The translations under genes and the position numbers were made by a program. From an uncultured Bacteroidales bacterium (GTDB lineage: Bacteria; Bacteroidota; Bacteroidia; Bacteroidales; Tenuifilaceae), in assembly GCA_937926785.1 (NCBI GenBank), contig CALBBQ010000028.1, positions 1 through 64,000 on the forward strand: a stretch of 64,000 bases of DNA, written 5' to 3'. The notes below the pieces were generated by a model, which was given only the letters and a program-made list of their open reading frames with translations, was not told the origin of the DNA and ran no database searches. Within the stretch, counting starts at the first letter, position 1. Every line of letters begins with the position of its first letter. Below are positions 29,424 to 38,196 of the stretch, one piece after another.

Positions 29424-31015
29424 TACATTTGCTCGTCAGTTAAACTCTCAACTTTTGGGGCGATTTGGGCTAATGCGCGAATAATGTCCTCCTCCGGTTC
29501 AATAAAGTTCATATCGCCCCAAAAGTTGGCATCATACTCAAAGTTCTGGTCGGCAAATACTATGTTTGTTTTCATAGCCTCACGACGTGAAAATCGTTTA
29601 ACCTCATTGGTTTCCACCTGAACCCCAACATACTCGAAAAACAAAGCATAGTGATCAGGGAAAGGCCAGTAGCGGGTACCAACCCGCAGTTCAATTTCCC
29701 CCCTAATATGCTTTGGATACCACCTACCATCGAGGTTTTGATACTTTACCCAGTACTTTACCTTTTCGGGAGTTACCCGAACGCCTCGCCCTTTCCTAAC
29801 AACCAGCCGACTGGCGGTTTTGTTTACCATCATGGGATTTATCTCAAACTCAGCGGCAATAATTGCGAGGGTTTCGGCATCAATGTATATGTTACCCGAA
29901 AAAAGAGGTTCAGTAATACCTGGTTTTTGTTCAAAACCTATAACATAAGCTGTTCTGTCGTCAAAAATAACGATATCGTTTTTATTGTAGTTATAGTACT
30001 CGGAGAACTGTGGGTCAAGAAAATCGGGTAGATTTTTCATAATATCAAGTTCCAGGGTGCCACGAACCCCAGCCTGCAGCTTAACATCGAGAGTATCGGA
30101 CCGGTTGGACCTTTCCATTTTCCGGGAGCGGATGAGCTTTACCTGGTCGTAATCGGGTCCTAGCTCATAGGTTGATTTAAATAGCTTGACAATGGCCTCG
30201 GAATAGCTTAGCAAGGAGCGATTACGTTTGACCCCCTCACGGTAAAATGCGTTGATGTAGATATCCTGTTGAAAGTAGTTTTGGTTTCTGCGCTCTACTG
30301 CTGCAGCCACAGTACCTCGGGCGTCCAGATTTCTGACAAAAACCTCCTGAATGGGAATATAAGCGGCTTTTATGTATATATTCTGTTCTTTACCCATTAA
30401 TAGGCCTGCGGGCACTATCTGGGGTGTGTAGCCAATGTGAGAAACAACAACACTGGAATCGCGGAAGCCGATAGGAATGCGGAGTGCAAACGTCCCATCC
30501 AGGTTGGTAATGGTGCCTAGCGCTAATGATGGTAGGCCAATGGTAGCGAATGCAATGGGCTGGCCGGTTTCACGATCGACAACTTTCCCGCCAAGCTGAA
30601 TAAACTCTGACTCTGCCAGGCTAACTTCTGTGGCTTTACTTTCCTTTGGTTTATACAAAAGGATATGTTTCCCTATCACCCGGTAGCGTATTACACTATC
30701 AGCCAGAAGGATATCCAAAAGCCCTTTGAGAGGTTTGCTATTCCAGCTAATGGCCCTTACCCGCTTGCTACTTTGCACATCGCGGCTATCATAAATAAAG
30801 TAACATCCCGCCTTGTCGCCTATCTGGTTAAGGGCTTTGTAAAGGGATGTTGGCTTAAGGCTGATGCTAATGTTCTTGTAGAGAAGGCTATCGGGCTCGC
30901 CGGCTTTGAGCTGGTAAATACCTTGAATGCACAAAAATATTGCCGTCAAACAAATACCCAGCCACTTTGGATTAAATGTGGAAATAGAATCATTTGCTGA
31001 GGATGATGCTTCCAT
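29420..31015 (-). CDS. STN domain plus carboxypeptidase-like regulatory domain protein, no TonB barrel apparent
   Basis: ISISLKPTSLYKALNQIGDKAGCYFIYDSRDVQ (STN); LGGKVVDRETGQPIAFATIGLPSLALGTITNLDGTFALRIP (CarboxypepD_reg-like). Confidence 0.85.
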   Translation of the reverse strand: MEASSSANDSISTFNPKWLGICLTAIFLCIQGIYQLKAGEPDSLLYKNISISLKPTSLYKALNQIGDKAGCYFIYDSRDVQSSKRVRAISWNSKPLKGLLDILLADSVIRYRVIGKHILLYKPKESKATEVSLAESEFIQLGGKVVDRETGQPIAFATIGLPSLALGTITNLDGTFALRIPIGFRDSSVVVSHIGYTPQIVPAGLLMGKEQNIYIKAAYIPIQEVFVRNLDARGTVAAAVERRNQNYFQQDIYINAFYREGVKRNRSLLSYSEAIVKLFKSTYELGPDYDQVKLIRSRKMERSNRSDTLDVKLQAGVRGTLELDIMKNLPDFLDPQFSEYYNYNKNDIVIFDDRTAYVIGFEQKPGITEPLFSGNIYIDAETLAIIAAEFEINPMMVNKTASRLVVRKGRGVRVTPEKVKYWVKYQNLDGRWYPKHIRGEIELRVGTRYWPFPDHYALFFEYVGVQVETNEVKRFSRREAMKTNIVFADQNFEYDANFWGDMNFIEPEEDIIRALAQIAPKVESLTDEQMY

Positions 31016-31970
31016 CAGTGCTATAGGTTACTTTGAGGTTGAACGATACCGACAGCGTGTTAACAATACTGCTGATATCATTATCAAAGGTAACAGAAAT
31101 TCGCATTTCTCTAAGCTCATCGCCCTGAACTTTTATGCTGGAACCGTACGAGCCGTTTATAACCCTGATGATATCATCAATACGTTCATCCTGGAAGAGT
31201 AATATCTGCATGGCAGATTTCACGGTGGTGGGCTGCAGCTGCTTTGCCGTAATCAGCCTGCTATCTATGGCAAATGCCATTTCGCCTGCATTAACCAGCT
31301 TGCTTTCGTTGGTTTCGGTAAGGGTGATTTGAACTCTACCCTCAATAACACTAAGATGAACCTCGCTGTTTGACGATTTCAGGTTGAACGATGTACCTAC
31401 TACTTTTACATGGGCTTTGTTGGTTTCTATTATAAATGGCTGCTTGGGGTTTCGGGTAACATCAAAGAAAGCCTCACCCGCAAGGCGAACGGTTCTGGTA
31501 CTCCGCACAAACCGTTTGGGGTACTCCAGCACAGCATCCTGACCAAGAAAAACCTGCGAACCATCGGGTAACGTGGTAATGATGGTATGGTTTTGGGCCA
31601 GGTTAAACACCTTAACCGACTTGGGATTAAAGTAAAGCCATCCTGAAACAGCCAGAACTATCAGAAGAGCAAGGGATGCTGCAACACCTATTAGCTTATA
31701 GGTTAAATGGTACCCTCCCAGCTTAACTTCCTTTTGATTTTCGGAAATTATCCTGCTCTTAAGCTTATCCCAAGCTTTGTTGGCATCAAACTCTATATGG
31801 TCGTTTCTTCCTATCATCTTACTGTAAAGTTGCTTGGTAGCGTTATGCTCACGCCTCCTTGTTCCACTTAGACTGATTATAGCCAGGAACCATAACCTTT
31901 CTGCCGGATTCATTTCACCGTTGAGGTACCGGGCTAATTTTATGTTGTCAATTTCAAGTTTGGTTTTCAT
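30990..31970 (-). CDS. FecR family anti-sigma factor
   Basis: Single TM helix; HTIITTLPDGSQVFLGQDAVLEYPKRFVRSTRTVRLAGEAFFDVTRNPKQPFIIET. Confidence 0.94.
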   Translation of the reverse strand: MKTKLEIDNIKLARYLNGEMNPAERLWFLAIISLSGTRRREHNATKQLYSKMIGRNDHIEFDANKAWDKLKSRIISENQKEVKLGGYHLTYKLIGVAASLALLIVLAVSGWLYFNPKSVKVFNLAQNHTIITTLPDGSQVFLGQDAVLEYPKRFVRSTRTVRLAGEAFFDVTRNPKQPFIIETNKAHVKVVGTSFNLKSSNSEVHLSVIEGRVQITLTETNESKLVNAGEMAFAIDSRLITAKQLQPTTVKSAMQILLFQDERIDDIIRVINGSYGSSIKVQGDELREMRISVTFDNDISSIVNTLSVSFNLKVTYSTDGSIILSK

Positions 31971-31984
31971 GGCTAATATCTTTT

Positions 31985-32521
31985 TTACTTACCGCTAAAA
32001 CCTGCGTGGGCGAGGTTTGTCCTGAAGGCCAGCAGAGCCTTTCCCATATCGGACTCCACCGTTTTTACAGAAACCTTAAGTAGCTCTGCAATTTCTTTAT
32101 ACTTGAGCCCATTAACCCGGTTTAGCAAAAAAACTTGCCTGCATCTATCGGGCAGCTCTTCAAGGGTTTTTTCAACCAGCTCAGCCATTTCGTTACCATT
32201 AAAAATTTGTTCAGGGGAATCGAAAAAGGCTGATATGCGGCTATGCTCACGATACTGCTCTTCCACTTTTTTATGCTGAAGAAATCGTACTGCACGGTTG
32301 CGAATCGACCTGAACAGGTATGATTTCAAAGAAATCCTGATGCTAAGTCGATTTCTATTATTCCAGTAGCTGTAAAAAAACTCCTGAACTATTTCTTCGG
32401 CCTGGTCGGCATCGCGCACAATAGAGTAGGCATACCGACACAGTGGTGCATAGTACTCCTTGAACAGCCTTTCAAATCGCTCTATATCAGAATGATATGT
32501 ATTGTTATCAGAAAGCGGCAT
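31985..32521 (-). CDS. RNA polymerase ECF sigma-70 factor (Bacteroidota expansion family)
   Basis: FERLFKEYYAPLCRYAYSIVRDADQAEEIVQEFFYSYWNNR; LPDRCRQVFLLNRVNGLKYKEIAELLKVSVKTVESDMGKAL. Confidence 0.95.
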   Translation of the reverse strand: MPLSDNNTYHSDIERFERLFKEYYAPLCRYAYSIVRDADQAEEIVQEFFYSYWNNRNRLSIRISLKSYLFRSIRNRAVRFLQHKKVEEQYREHSRISAFFDSPEQIFNGNEMAELVEKTLEELPDRCRQVFLLNRVNGLKYKEIAELLKVSVKTVESDMGKALLAFRTNLAHAGFSGK

Positions 32522-32574
32522 CGGAGCAAAAAAAGTGTTGGTTCAACAAAGGTAGTAAAAGATAAAGATGAAGA

Positions 32575-32607
32575 AAGGCAAGGGAGGGTTCTCCACCCCT
32601 TGCCTTT
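32575..32607 (-). terminator. Stem-loop after the 32616-33971 gene
   Basis: AAAGGCAAGGG...CCCTTGCCTTT inverted repeat. Confidence 0.6.
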
Positions 32608-32615
32608 ACCATTCC

Positions 32616-33971
32616 TCACTGTTTCCTGAACCTCCTGTTAAACTTGTTTATAGCCGATTGAATTGACTCGTCGGGTTCGATGGTGTTGTATTCTCCCCAG
32701 TAATTCTCGTCGAAGTACTCGTTAACCTTGTCGGCAAGTACCAGATTCGGTTTAAACGACTCCTTGAAGGATATCTTGTTCACGTTATCGAAGTTACGTT
32801 CGGTAATAGCCATTTCTGACATGATGGTGAAGTAGGTTTTAAAGATGCGTTTCCGCCAATCGGCCCTGAACTTAATCTCGCTACGCATATAGTTAAGGTA
32901 ATACTTGTTATCAACCTTTTTGTAAGTTACCAGGTAGTTGGTACCGGTGGGTTCAAATATCAATCCGGCCGGTTTCTTACGAACAAAAACCTGAGCAGCT
33001 TTTTGCGGGTCGCTGATATCCATGCTGAACTCCGCCATGGTAACGGCAAGCGTTTCAACATTGATGTAAAGTTTCCCGGAGTACAAAGGGAACTCGGCAG
33101 TGGTGCGCGGTTTAAAGTTGATGATGTAGTTTGCTTCGTTATCGATATTTACCACATCGGCCACCACGTAATCATAGTAGTCCATGTCTTCCTTGTTCAG
33201 CAACAAGTCGGGGTACTTGATTACATCAAGGTAGAGCGAAACATGCGGACCGCCTTGCATTTTCACCATCAGGGTATCGGCTTTTTTTACGTTATCGCCA
33301 CGGCGACCCTTCAAAATTTTAACCTTATCGGTTTCAATGGTGTACCTGTAGGGAGCCTTATATATTTCGGCTACGGCTTCCGCGATGGAGATATAGTCGC
33401 GACGCTGCTTAATGGTCTCGCGGTAAAAAGCGGTTAAGCTAACCGGATTCTCACTATAGTTTTTATCCACGTTGCCTATGGCTCCCTCCACAATCTTGCG
33501 GGCGTCGAGCGGGCGAACCACTATGGCTTGTATCTCAAGCGATGCAGGATCAATCAGGTACTCTTTACCTTTACCGCTGGTTCCATTCACAATCGGAAAC
33601 CTTCTGTTCTGGTATCCAAGATGTGATATCTCAAACTCTGTTGATAGAACAGTTTTGGGAACCTTCAGGGTAAACTCTCCGTCGGAGTTTGCCACTGTAC
33701 CGATGGTAGTTCCAGGAACCGTTATGGTGGCAAAAACCACCCGTTCCTTGGTTTTTGAATCTTTTACAACGCCGTTAACCAAATTGTAGTTAACCTCCTG
33801 GGCTATCAGGTTTGCTGAGAAAAGCATGGCTGCCAGCGCCATACTATACCTCAGACTTTTCCGAATATTTCCCGTGTTTGCTTTCATGGCTGTGTTTTTT
33901 ATCGGGTTAAACATTATAAACCATATCTTGTTTACCTTGATGATACATGAAACAGTATTTACCCTATGCAA
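32616..33971 (-). CDS. Carboxypeptidase-like regulatory domain protein, paralog of 29420-31015 without STN
   Basis: VNGVVKDSKTKERVVFATITVPGTTIGTVANSDGEFTLKVPK; shares DARxxV..AxxxxxxNY, AFYRE..K, YIN.ETLA and EYxxxNxIEPDE-type blocks with the downstream gene. True start may be MFNPIKN or MKANTGN. Confidence 0.82.
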   Translation of the reverse strand: MHRVNTVSCIIKVNKIWFIMFNPIKNTAMKANTGNIRKSLRYSMALAAMLFSANLIAQEVNYNLVNGVVKDSKTKERVVFATITVPGTTIGTVANSDGEFTLKVPKTVLSTEFEISHLGYQNRRFPIVNGTSGKGKEYLIDPASLEIQAIVVRPLDARKIVEGAIGNVDKNYSENPVSLTAFYRETIKQRRDYISIAEAVAEIYKAPYRYTIETDKVKILKGRRGDNVKKADTLMVKMQGGPHVSLYLDVIKYPDLLLNKEDMDYYDYVVADVVNIDNEANYIINFKPRTTAEFPLYSGKLYINVETLAVTMAEFSMDISDPQKAAQVFVRKKPAGLIFEPTGTNYLVTYKKVDNKYYLNYMRSEIKFRADWRKRIFKTYFTIMSEMAITERNFDNVNKISFKESFKPNLVLADKVNEYFDENYWGEYNTIEPDESIQSAINKFNRRFRKQ

Positions 33972-34361
33972 AAAGTTGAGTTCATATGATAAAACGCTTT
34001 TTTGGGCTCAATACATACATTAATGCACAACGCACCCCCTTTCGGCTCAAAAACAAGTTTCTCCTTAAAGTATCAGCACCCATGGTATATATCACAAATC
34101 ATCTGCTCAAATTTAAGCCAGAGGGGTTCCCGTATAGGTACCATACTTCAATTGCTCAATAATTATTATGATATAAAACGTACAAGAGGCAAGAACCCTA
34201 ATTTTCTGGTAAATTTTTTATGTTTGATTATTTTTTACTACATTTGCACTATCGAAAAGAGGAAAATTCTTCCGCAATCGCAATCTGTTTTTTTCATTTT
34301 TACAGTTTTGAACTTATCAACTTTTCTTTAAGAGATTCTCACATTTTCATAACCATTAACT

Positions 34362-36221
34362 ATGTACGACATTCTTGAACTTAACAAAAAGTTATTACCC
34401 GAACTCAGGGAAATAGCCAAATCACTAAACATTAAGCGAACCGAGAGCCTGAAAAAGCAGGAGCTTATCTACAAAATTCTCGACCAGCAGGCCATAAATG
34501 CCTCTATCTCCGAAGGTGAGGAGAAGATGAGCAAAAACCGCAACGACAGGCGTAACGATAAACGAAAAGATTTCCAGAAGCAAGACAAACCCCGTCAAAA
34601 TAAAGTAACACAATCCGAGAGCCAAGCAGCCATTCCGGTTGAGCACGAACAAAAGACCGGCATTGCCGAGGCTACTGCCGAAGCAACAGGAACACCCTCC
34701 GCCGACACCCCTGAAAACCAGCAGCAACTCGATAAAGGAAAACGGAAACGAATCATCCGGGCAAAGGATATCCGTAGAGAATATACCGCAACCCCCGACC
34801 AAAAAACAAGCCCAGAAAAAGCAGAACGTTTGCCCGAAACGCCTAAGAAGGCTGAACGCGCTGTCATATTACCCGAACTCGATGTAGAGCCCTTGTCTGA
34901 ACCCGAATTATTGCAGGAAGATGCTGACGAGGAGGTTCAAGTGGCCGTTGAAATGCCTCCTGTTCAGCAGGATGCCGTTGCCGATTCAACCAAGCCAGTT
35001 CCTGAAGCGGAAGTTAACCCTGAGCCCATTCGTGAAGAAGCTGCACCGATGCAGCGCCCCAACCAGGAACGCAGGCCGGGCAGTGAGCGGTTCGATTTTG
35101 ATGGAATTGTTACCACAACCGGGGTTCTGGAAATCATGCCCGATGGCTATGGATTCCTTCGCTCCTCAGACTACAACTACCTGAGCTCGCCCGATGATGT
35201 GTATGTTTCGCAGTCGCAGATAAAGCTCTTTGGCTTAAAAACCGGCGACACGGTAACCGGTACCATTCGCCCACCCAAAGAGGGCGAAAAATACTTCCCT
35301 CTGATAAAGGTAATAGAGATTAATGGCCGTGATCCAGAATTTATCCGCGACCGCGTACCCTTCGATTACCTTACGCCGTTGTTCCCCAATGAGAAATTCA
35401 AGCTCATAGGCAATGGTATGAACCTGCTCTCGGCTCGTATTGTCGATATGTTTTCGCCAATTGGCAAAGGACAGCGCGGGTTGATTGTGGCGCAACCTAA
35501 AACCGGTAAAACCATTCTACTAAAGGATATAGCCAACTCCATAGCGGCAAACCATCCTGAGGTGTACATGATTGTGCTCCTTATTGATGAACGCCCCGAG
35601 GAGGTTACCGACATGGCCCGCAGCGTGAACGCCGAGGTTATCGCCTCCACATTCGATGAGCCAGCCGAACGGCATGTAAGGGTGGCCAACATTGTACTGG
35701 AAAAAGCGAAACGGCTGGTAGAGTGTGGCCACGATGTGGTAATACTGCTCGATTCCATTACCCGTTTAGCCCGTGCGTTCAACACCGTGCAGCCCGCATC
35801 GGGCAAGGTTCTTTCGGGAGGTGTAGATGCCAACGCGCTTCAGAAACCCAAACGTTTCTTTGGTGCCGCACGCAACATTGAAAATGGCGGATCGCTCACC
35901 ATACTGGCCACCGCCCTAACCGAAACCGGCAGCAAAATGGACGATGTTATCTTTGAGGAGTTCAAGGGTACCGGCAACATGGAGCTGCAGCTCGACCGCA
36001 AACTGGCCAACAAACGTGTCTTCCCTGCAGTGGATATCATGGCATCGAGCACCCGGCGCGAAGACCTGCTCCTCGACAAGGAAGTGCTACAGAAGATATG
36101 GATTCTCCGCAACTACCTCACCGATATGAATTCGGTTGAGGCCATGGAGTTCCTCCGCGATAGGCTGGTGAAAACCGCCACCAACGAGGAGTTCCTCTGG
36201 AGCATGAACAGCGATTTTTAA
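34362..36221 (+). CDS. rho: Transcription termination factor Rho with long disordered insert
   Basis: N-terminal Rho_N helices; [88 protein letters not shown]. Confidence 0.98.
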   Translation: MYDILELNKKLLPELREIAKSLNIKRTESLKKQELIYKILDQQAINASISEGEEKMSKNRNDRRNDKRKDFQKQDKPRQNKVTQSESQAAIPVEHEQKTGIAEATAEATGTPSADTPENQQQLDKGKRKRIIRAKDIRREYTATPDQKTSPEKAERLPETPKKAERAVILPELDVEPLSEPELLQEDADEEVQVAVEMPPVQQDAVADSTKPVPEAEVNPEPIREEAAPMQRPNQERRPGSERFDFDGIVTTTGVLEIMPDGYGFLRSSDYNYLSSPDDVYVSQSQIKLFGLKTGDTVTGTIRPPKEGEKYFPLIKVIEINGRDPEFIRDRVPFDYLTPLFPNEKFKLIGNGMNLLSARIVDMFSPIGKGQRGLIVAQPKTGKTILLKDIANSIAANHPEVYMIVLLIDERPEEVTDMARSVNAEVIASTFDEPAERHVRVANIVLEKAKRLVECGHDVVILLDSITRLARAFNTVQPASGKVLSGGVDANALQKPKRFFGAARNIENGGSLTILATALTETGSKMDDVIFEEFKGTGNMELQLDRKLANKRVFPAVDIMASSTRREDLLLDKEVLQKIWILRNYLTDMNSVEAMEFLRDRLVKTATNEEFLWSMNSDF

Positions 36222-36243
36222 AACTTCTCTCAATAACCAACCT

Positions 36244-36270
36244 AAGGCCTTCAGAAGTGAAGGCCTTTTT
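36244..36270 (+). terminator. Rho-independent terminator after rho
   Basis: AAGGCCTTCA GAAG TGAAGGCCTT TTT. Confidence 0.8.
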
Positions 36271-36439
36271 GATTAGCCTCTCGGGTAATGGTACTCTTGT
36301 TAACCCCAATAACCCTGATTATCTCAATTCTATTGTAACCGCTTTCCAACATCTGCGAAATAGAGTACCTTTGCTCTTGTGTTAAGTGTTCCACCTTGCA
36401 ACTTCTTTCCGGGAAGATCTTAGAGGCGAAGATAGCCAC
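36251..36439 (-). pseudogene. IS30-family transposase N-terminal HTH remnant
   Basis: VEHLTQEQRYSISQMLESGYNRIEIIRVIGVNKSTITREANQK resembles the IS30 HTH; no DDE domain follows. Confidence 0.65.
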
Positions 36440-36450
36440 TTAACCCTTAT

Positions 36451-36696
36451 CTACGAAGAGGAGATGATGGGTCCTTTCCCGTGCGTTCTTGAAAAGAAGT
36501 TTTTTCTATCGCAATTTACCAAAAAGTTGCATTTACAATGAAAATATAAGTCACCTTTAAATTTTTGTTTCTTAAATTCTTCAGGTGATTTCTTTAGTTC
36601 ATTAGCATTCAGGTCAGGATTGCTTTCTATGGTTTTTTTGACAAATTCGTCAATCGTTATTTTAAGAAAATCTCTTTTCTTTGGTTCAAAAATCAT
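36451..36696 (-). CDS. Hypothetical small protein, possibly truncated
   Basis: AT-rich ORF; overlaps the upstream ORF by 11 bp, suggesting a two-gene unit. Confidence 0.4.
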   Translation of the reverse strand: MIFEPKKRDFLKITIDEFVKKTIESNPDLNANELKKSPEEFKKQKFKGDLYFHCKCNFLVNCDRKNFFSRTHGKGPIISSS

Positions 36697-36991
36697 AATG
36701 TCTTTTCTTGATTGGTATTAGTTTAACTTTCGCAATATTATCTAAAATTTTATCAAGTGTTTTATTTAGTTTCGCTTTATCTGGAATTTCTCCAAAAAAA
36801 ATATCCATTAAGTCTTCGCTATCTGCATTTTTGAGTTTGGATATTAAAATTTCAGATTTCTCGATAAAGGAAATTTCGTCAATGCAGTTATAAGATAGCA
36901 ATCCAAATTGTAATGTTAAGTCGTGATTAAATTTCTCGGCTTCAATTATTATTGCTTTATAAACTTCTCTCGATAAATCGTCCGTATCCAT
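36686..36991 (-). CDS. Hypothetical protein (101 aa)
   Basis: AT-rich ORF with plausible amphipathic helical composition; no recognised family. Confidence 0.5.
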   Translation of the reverse strand: MDTDDLSREVYKAIIIEAEKFNHDLTLQFGLLSYNCIDEISFIEKSEILISKLKNADSEDLMDIFFGEIPDKAKLNKTLDKILDNIAKVKLIPIKKRHYDF

Positions 36992-37016
36992 TATTTCTGT
37001 CTTTTTGCCTTGTTGC

Positions 37017-37075
37017 TAACGTTTGGCGGTTCAAATTGCAGGGGAGTAAACCGCCAGCGTCCTTATCCGCCGTTA
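37017..37075. repeat. attC-like imperfect palindrome
   Basis: Outer arms TAACG (37017-37021)/CGTTA (37071-37075) and inner arms GGCGGTT (37025-37031)/AACCGCC (37049-37055). Confidence 0.4.
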
Positions 37076-37361
37076 AAAACAAAGTTAAAAGTAGTAAAAA
37101 AATCCGCATCTGCAACATCAACCGCAGTAATTTTAACCGTGTGTTGGCTGTAGTGTTTGAAAAGCGGCTTGGCGCGACGCTTGCTGCCTTTTTCCCTAAT
37201 TTCTCTGAGACCTTGCAAGTGTTGTGACACGTTACCGAAAGGAATCCAAACGGCGTAGAAACCCATACCAATAAACGAATCCTCGTTTTTGTCAGGCGTT
37301 TCCGCTTTGATTTCAGGAACTGACGAGTATTTAACCGTTTCCTCACTTATAAACAGCCCTA

Positions 37362-37411
37362 GGTACGAACAGCCACGCTTGGCTTGTAGCGTGGCGCAAC
37401 GCTTGCGTACC
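37362..37411. repeat. Two-tier imperfect palindrome
   Basis: GGTACG/CGTACC outer arms and CCACGC/GCGTGG inner arms. Confidence 0.6.
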
Positions 37412-37628
37412 TCCACGTTACTGGCAAGCGGCGTGACAAGGCGGGTTGGCGAAACAGCTCAGCCGCTAGACCGCAAAATCACTTTTCGGGGCTTGATTTC
37501 AGCCGGTAGGTGGCCAGGATGGTTGTAAATCGTGATAATCCCCAAAACAAAAATGCCGATAGCATCGGCAAGCTAGGTAATCAACAGTAAACTCAAATGA
37601 AATGAATCAACATTACAGCCAACTAGTT

Positions 37629-37683
37629 TATAACCGTACCAAAAGTAAATATTTACATACCATTCTGGGTGTATAACCGTACC
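37629..37683. repeat. 12-bp direct repeat TATAACCGTACC (two copies) flanking the palindrome GTAAATATTTAC
   Basis: Copies at 37629-37640 and 37672-37683; palindrome at 37645-37656. Confidence 0.65.
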
Positions 37684-37950
37684 TTTGGTTGGGTTTACTT
37701 TCGATAGTAAACATAAAAAATTTTCACTAATCATCAAACGGACTTTTAATTTTTTAGTAAGCTGTTCTTCGATACTGGATGAATATTGCTATTGTCCTAA
37801 TACCCCTGTGCCCGAGCTGCTCAAGTGAATATTTCAGTTTACCGGGGCATGAATGGGAAAGCCGTAACCCTTATGTAGTCAGGGGGTTGGCAATACAAGC
37901 TTTGCGCATATTGCCAACCACCAACCAATAACGACCAGTGAACCTTCCGT

Positions 37951-38070
37951 CCCAGTCATGGTGAGGGGTGTTGAACCATGACCACACGCTTTTCTCGTTT
38001 CTGCGCTGTCGGGCTGAGCGTAGTCGAAGCATCTCCCCCTTTCACCCCTCGACTCCGCTCGGGGTGACAA
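37951..38070. repeat. Dispersed intergenic repeat, copy 1
   Basis: CCCAGTCATGGTGAG...CTGAGCGTAGTCGAAGCATCTC...CCTCGACTCCGCTCGGGGTGACAA, shared with copies near 42.8-43.2 kb and 50.1 kb. Confidence 0.75.
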
Positions 38071-38196
38071 ATGCGTAGCAACATATTTTAACCATCAACC
38101 TTTAAGCCAAACCGCTACTCTGGTCTAATTCTAAATTAGCCGGGGGTATTGACGATATCCACTTTTTTGCATAATTTGAATGCAAATTTGGCATCG

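Noticed and set aside
33003-33437. 144-aa plus ORF antisense to the carboxypeptidase-like protein
   Set aside because: No RBS or domain support; antisense to a protein with a clear paralog.
36957-37416. Overlapping minus ORFs 36957-37346 and 37063-37416 as genes
   Set aside because: They read through palindromic repeat sequence in two frames; more likely repeat DNA than proteins.
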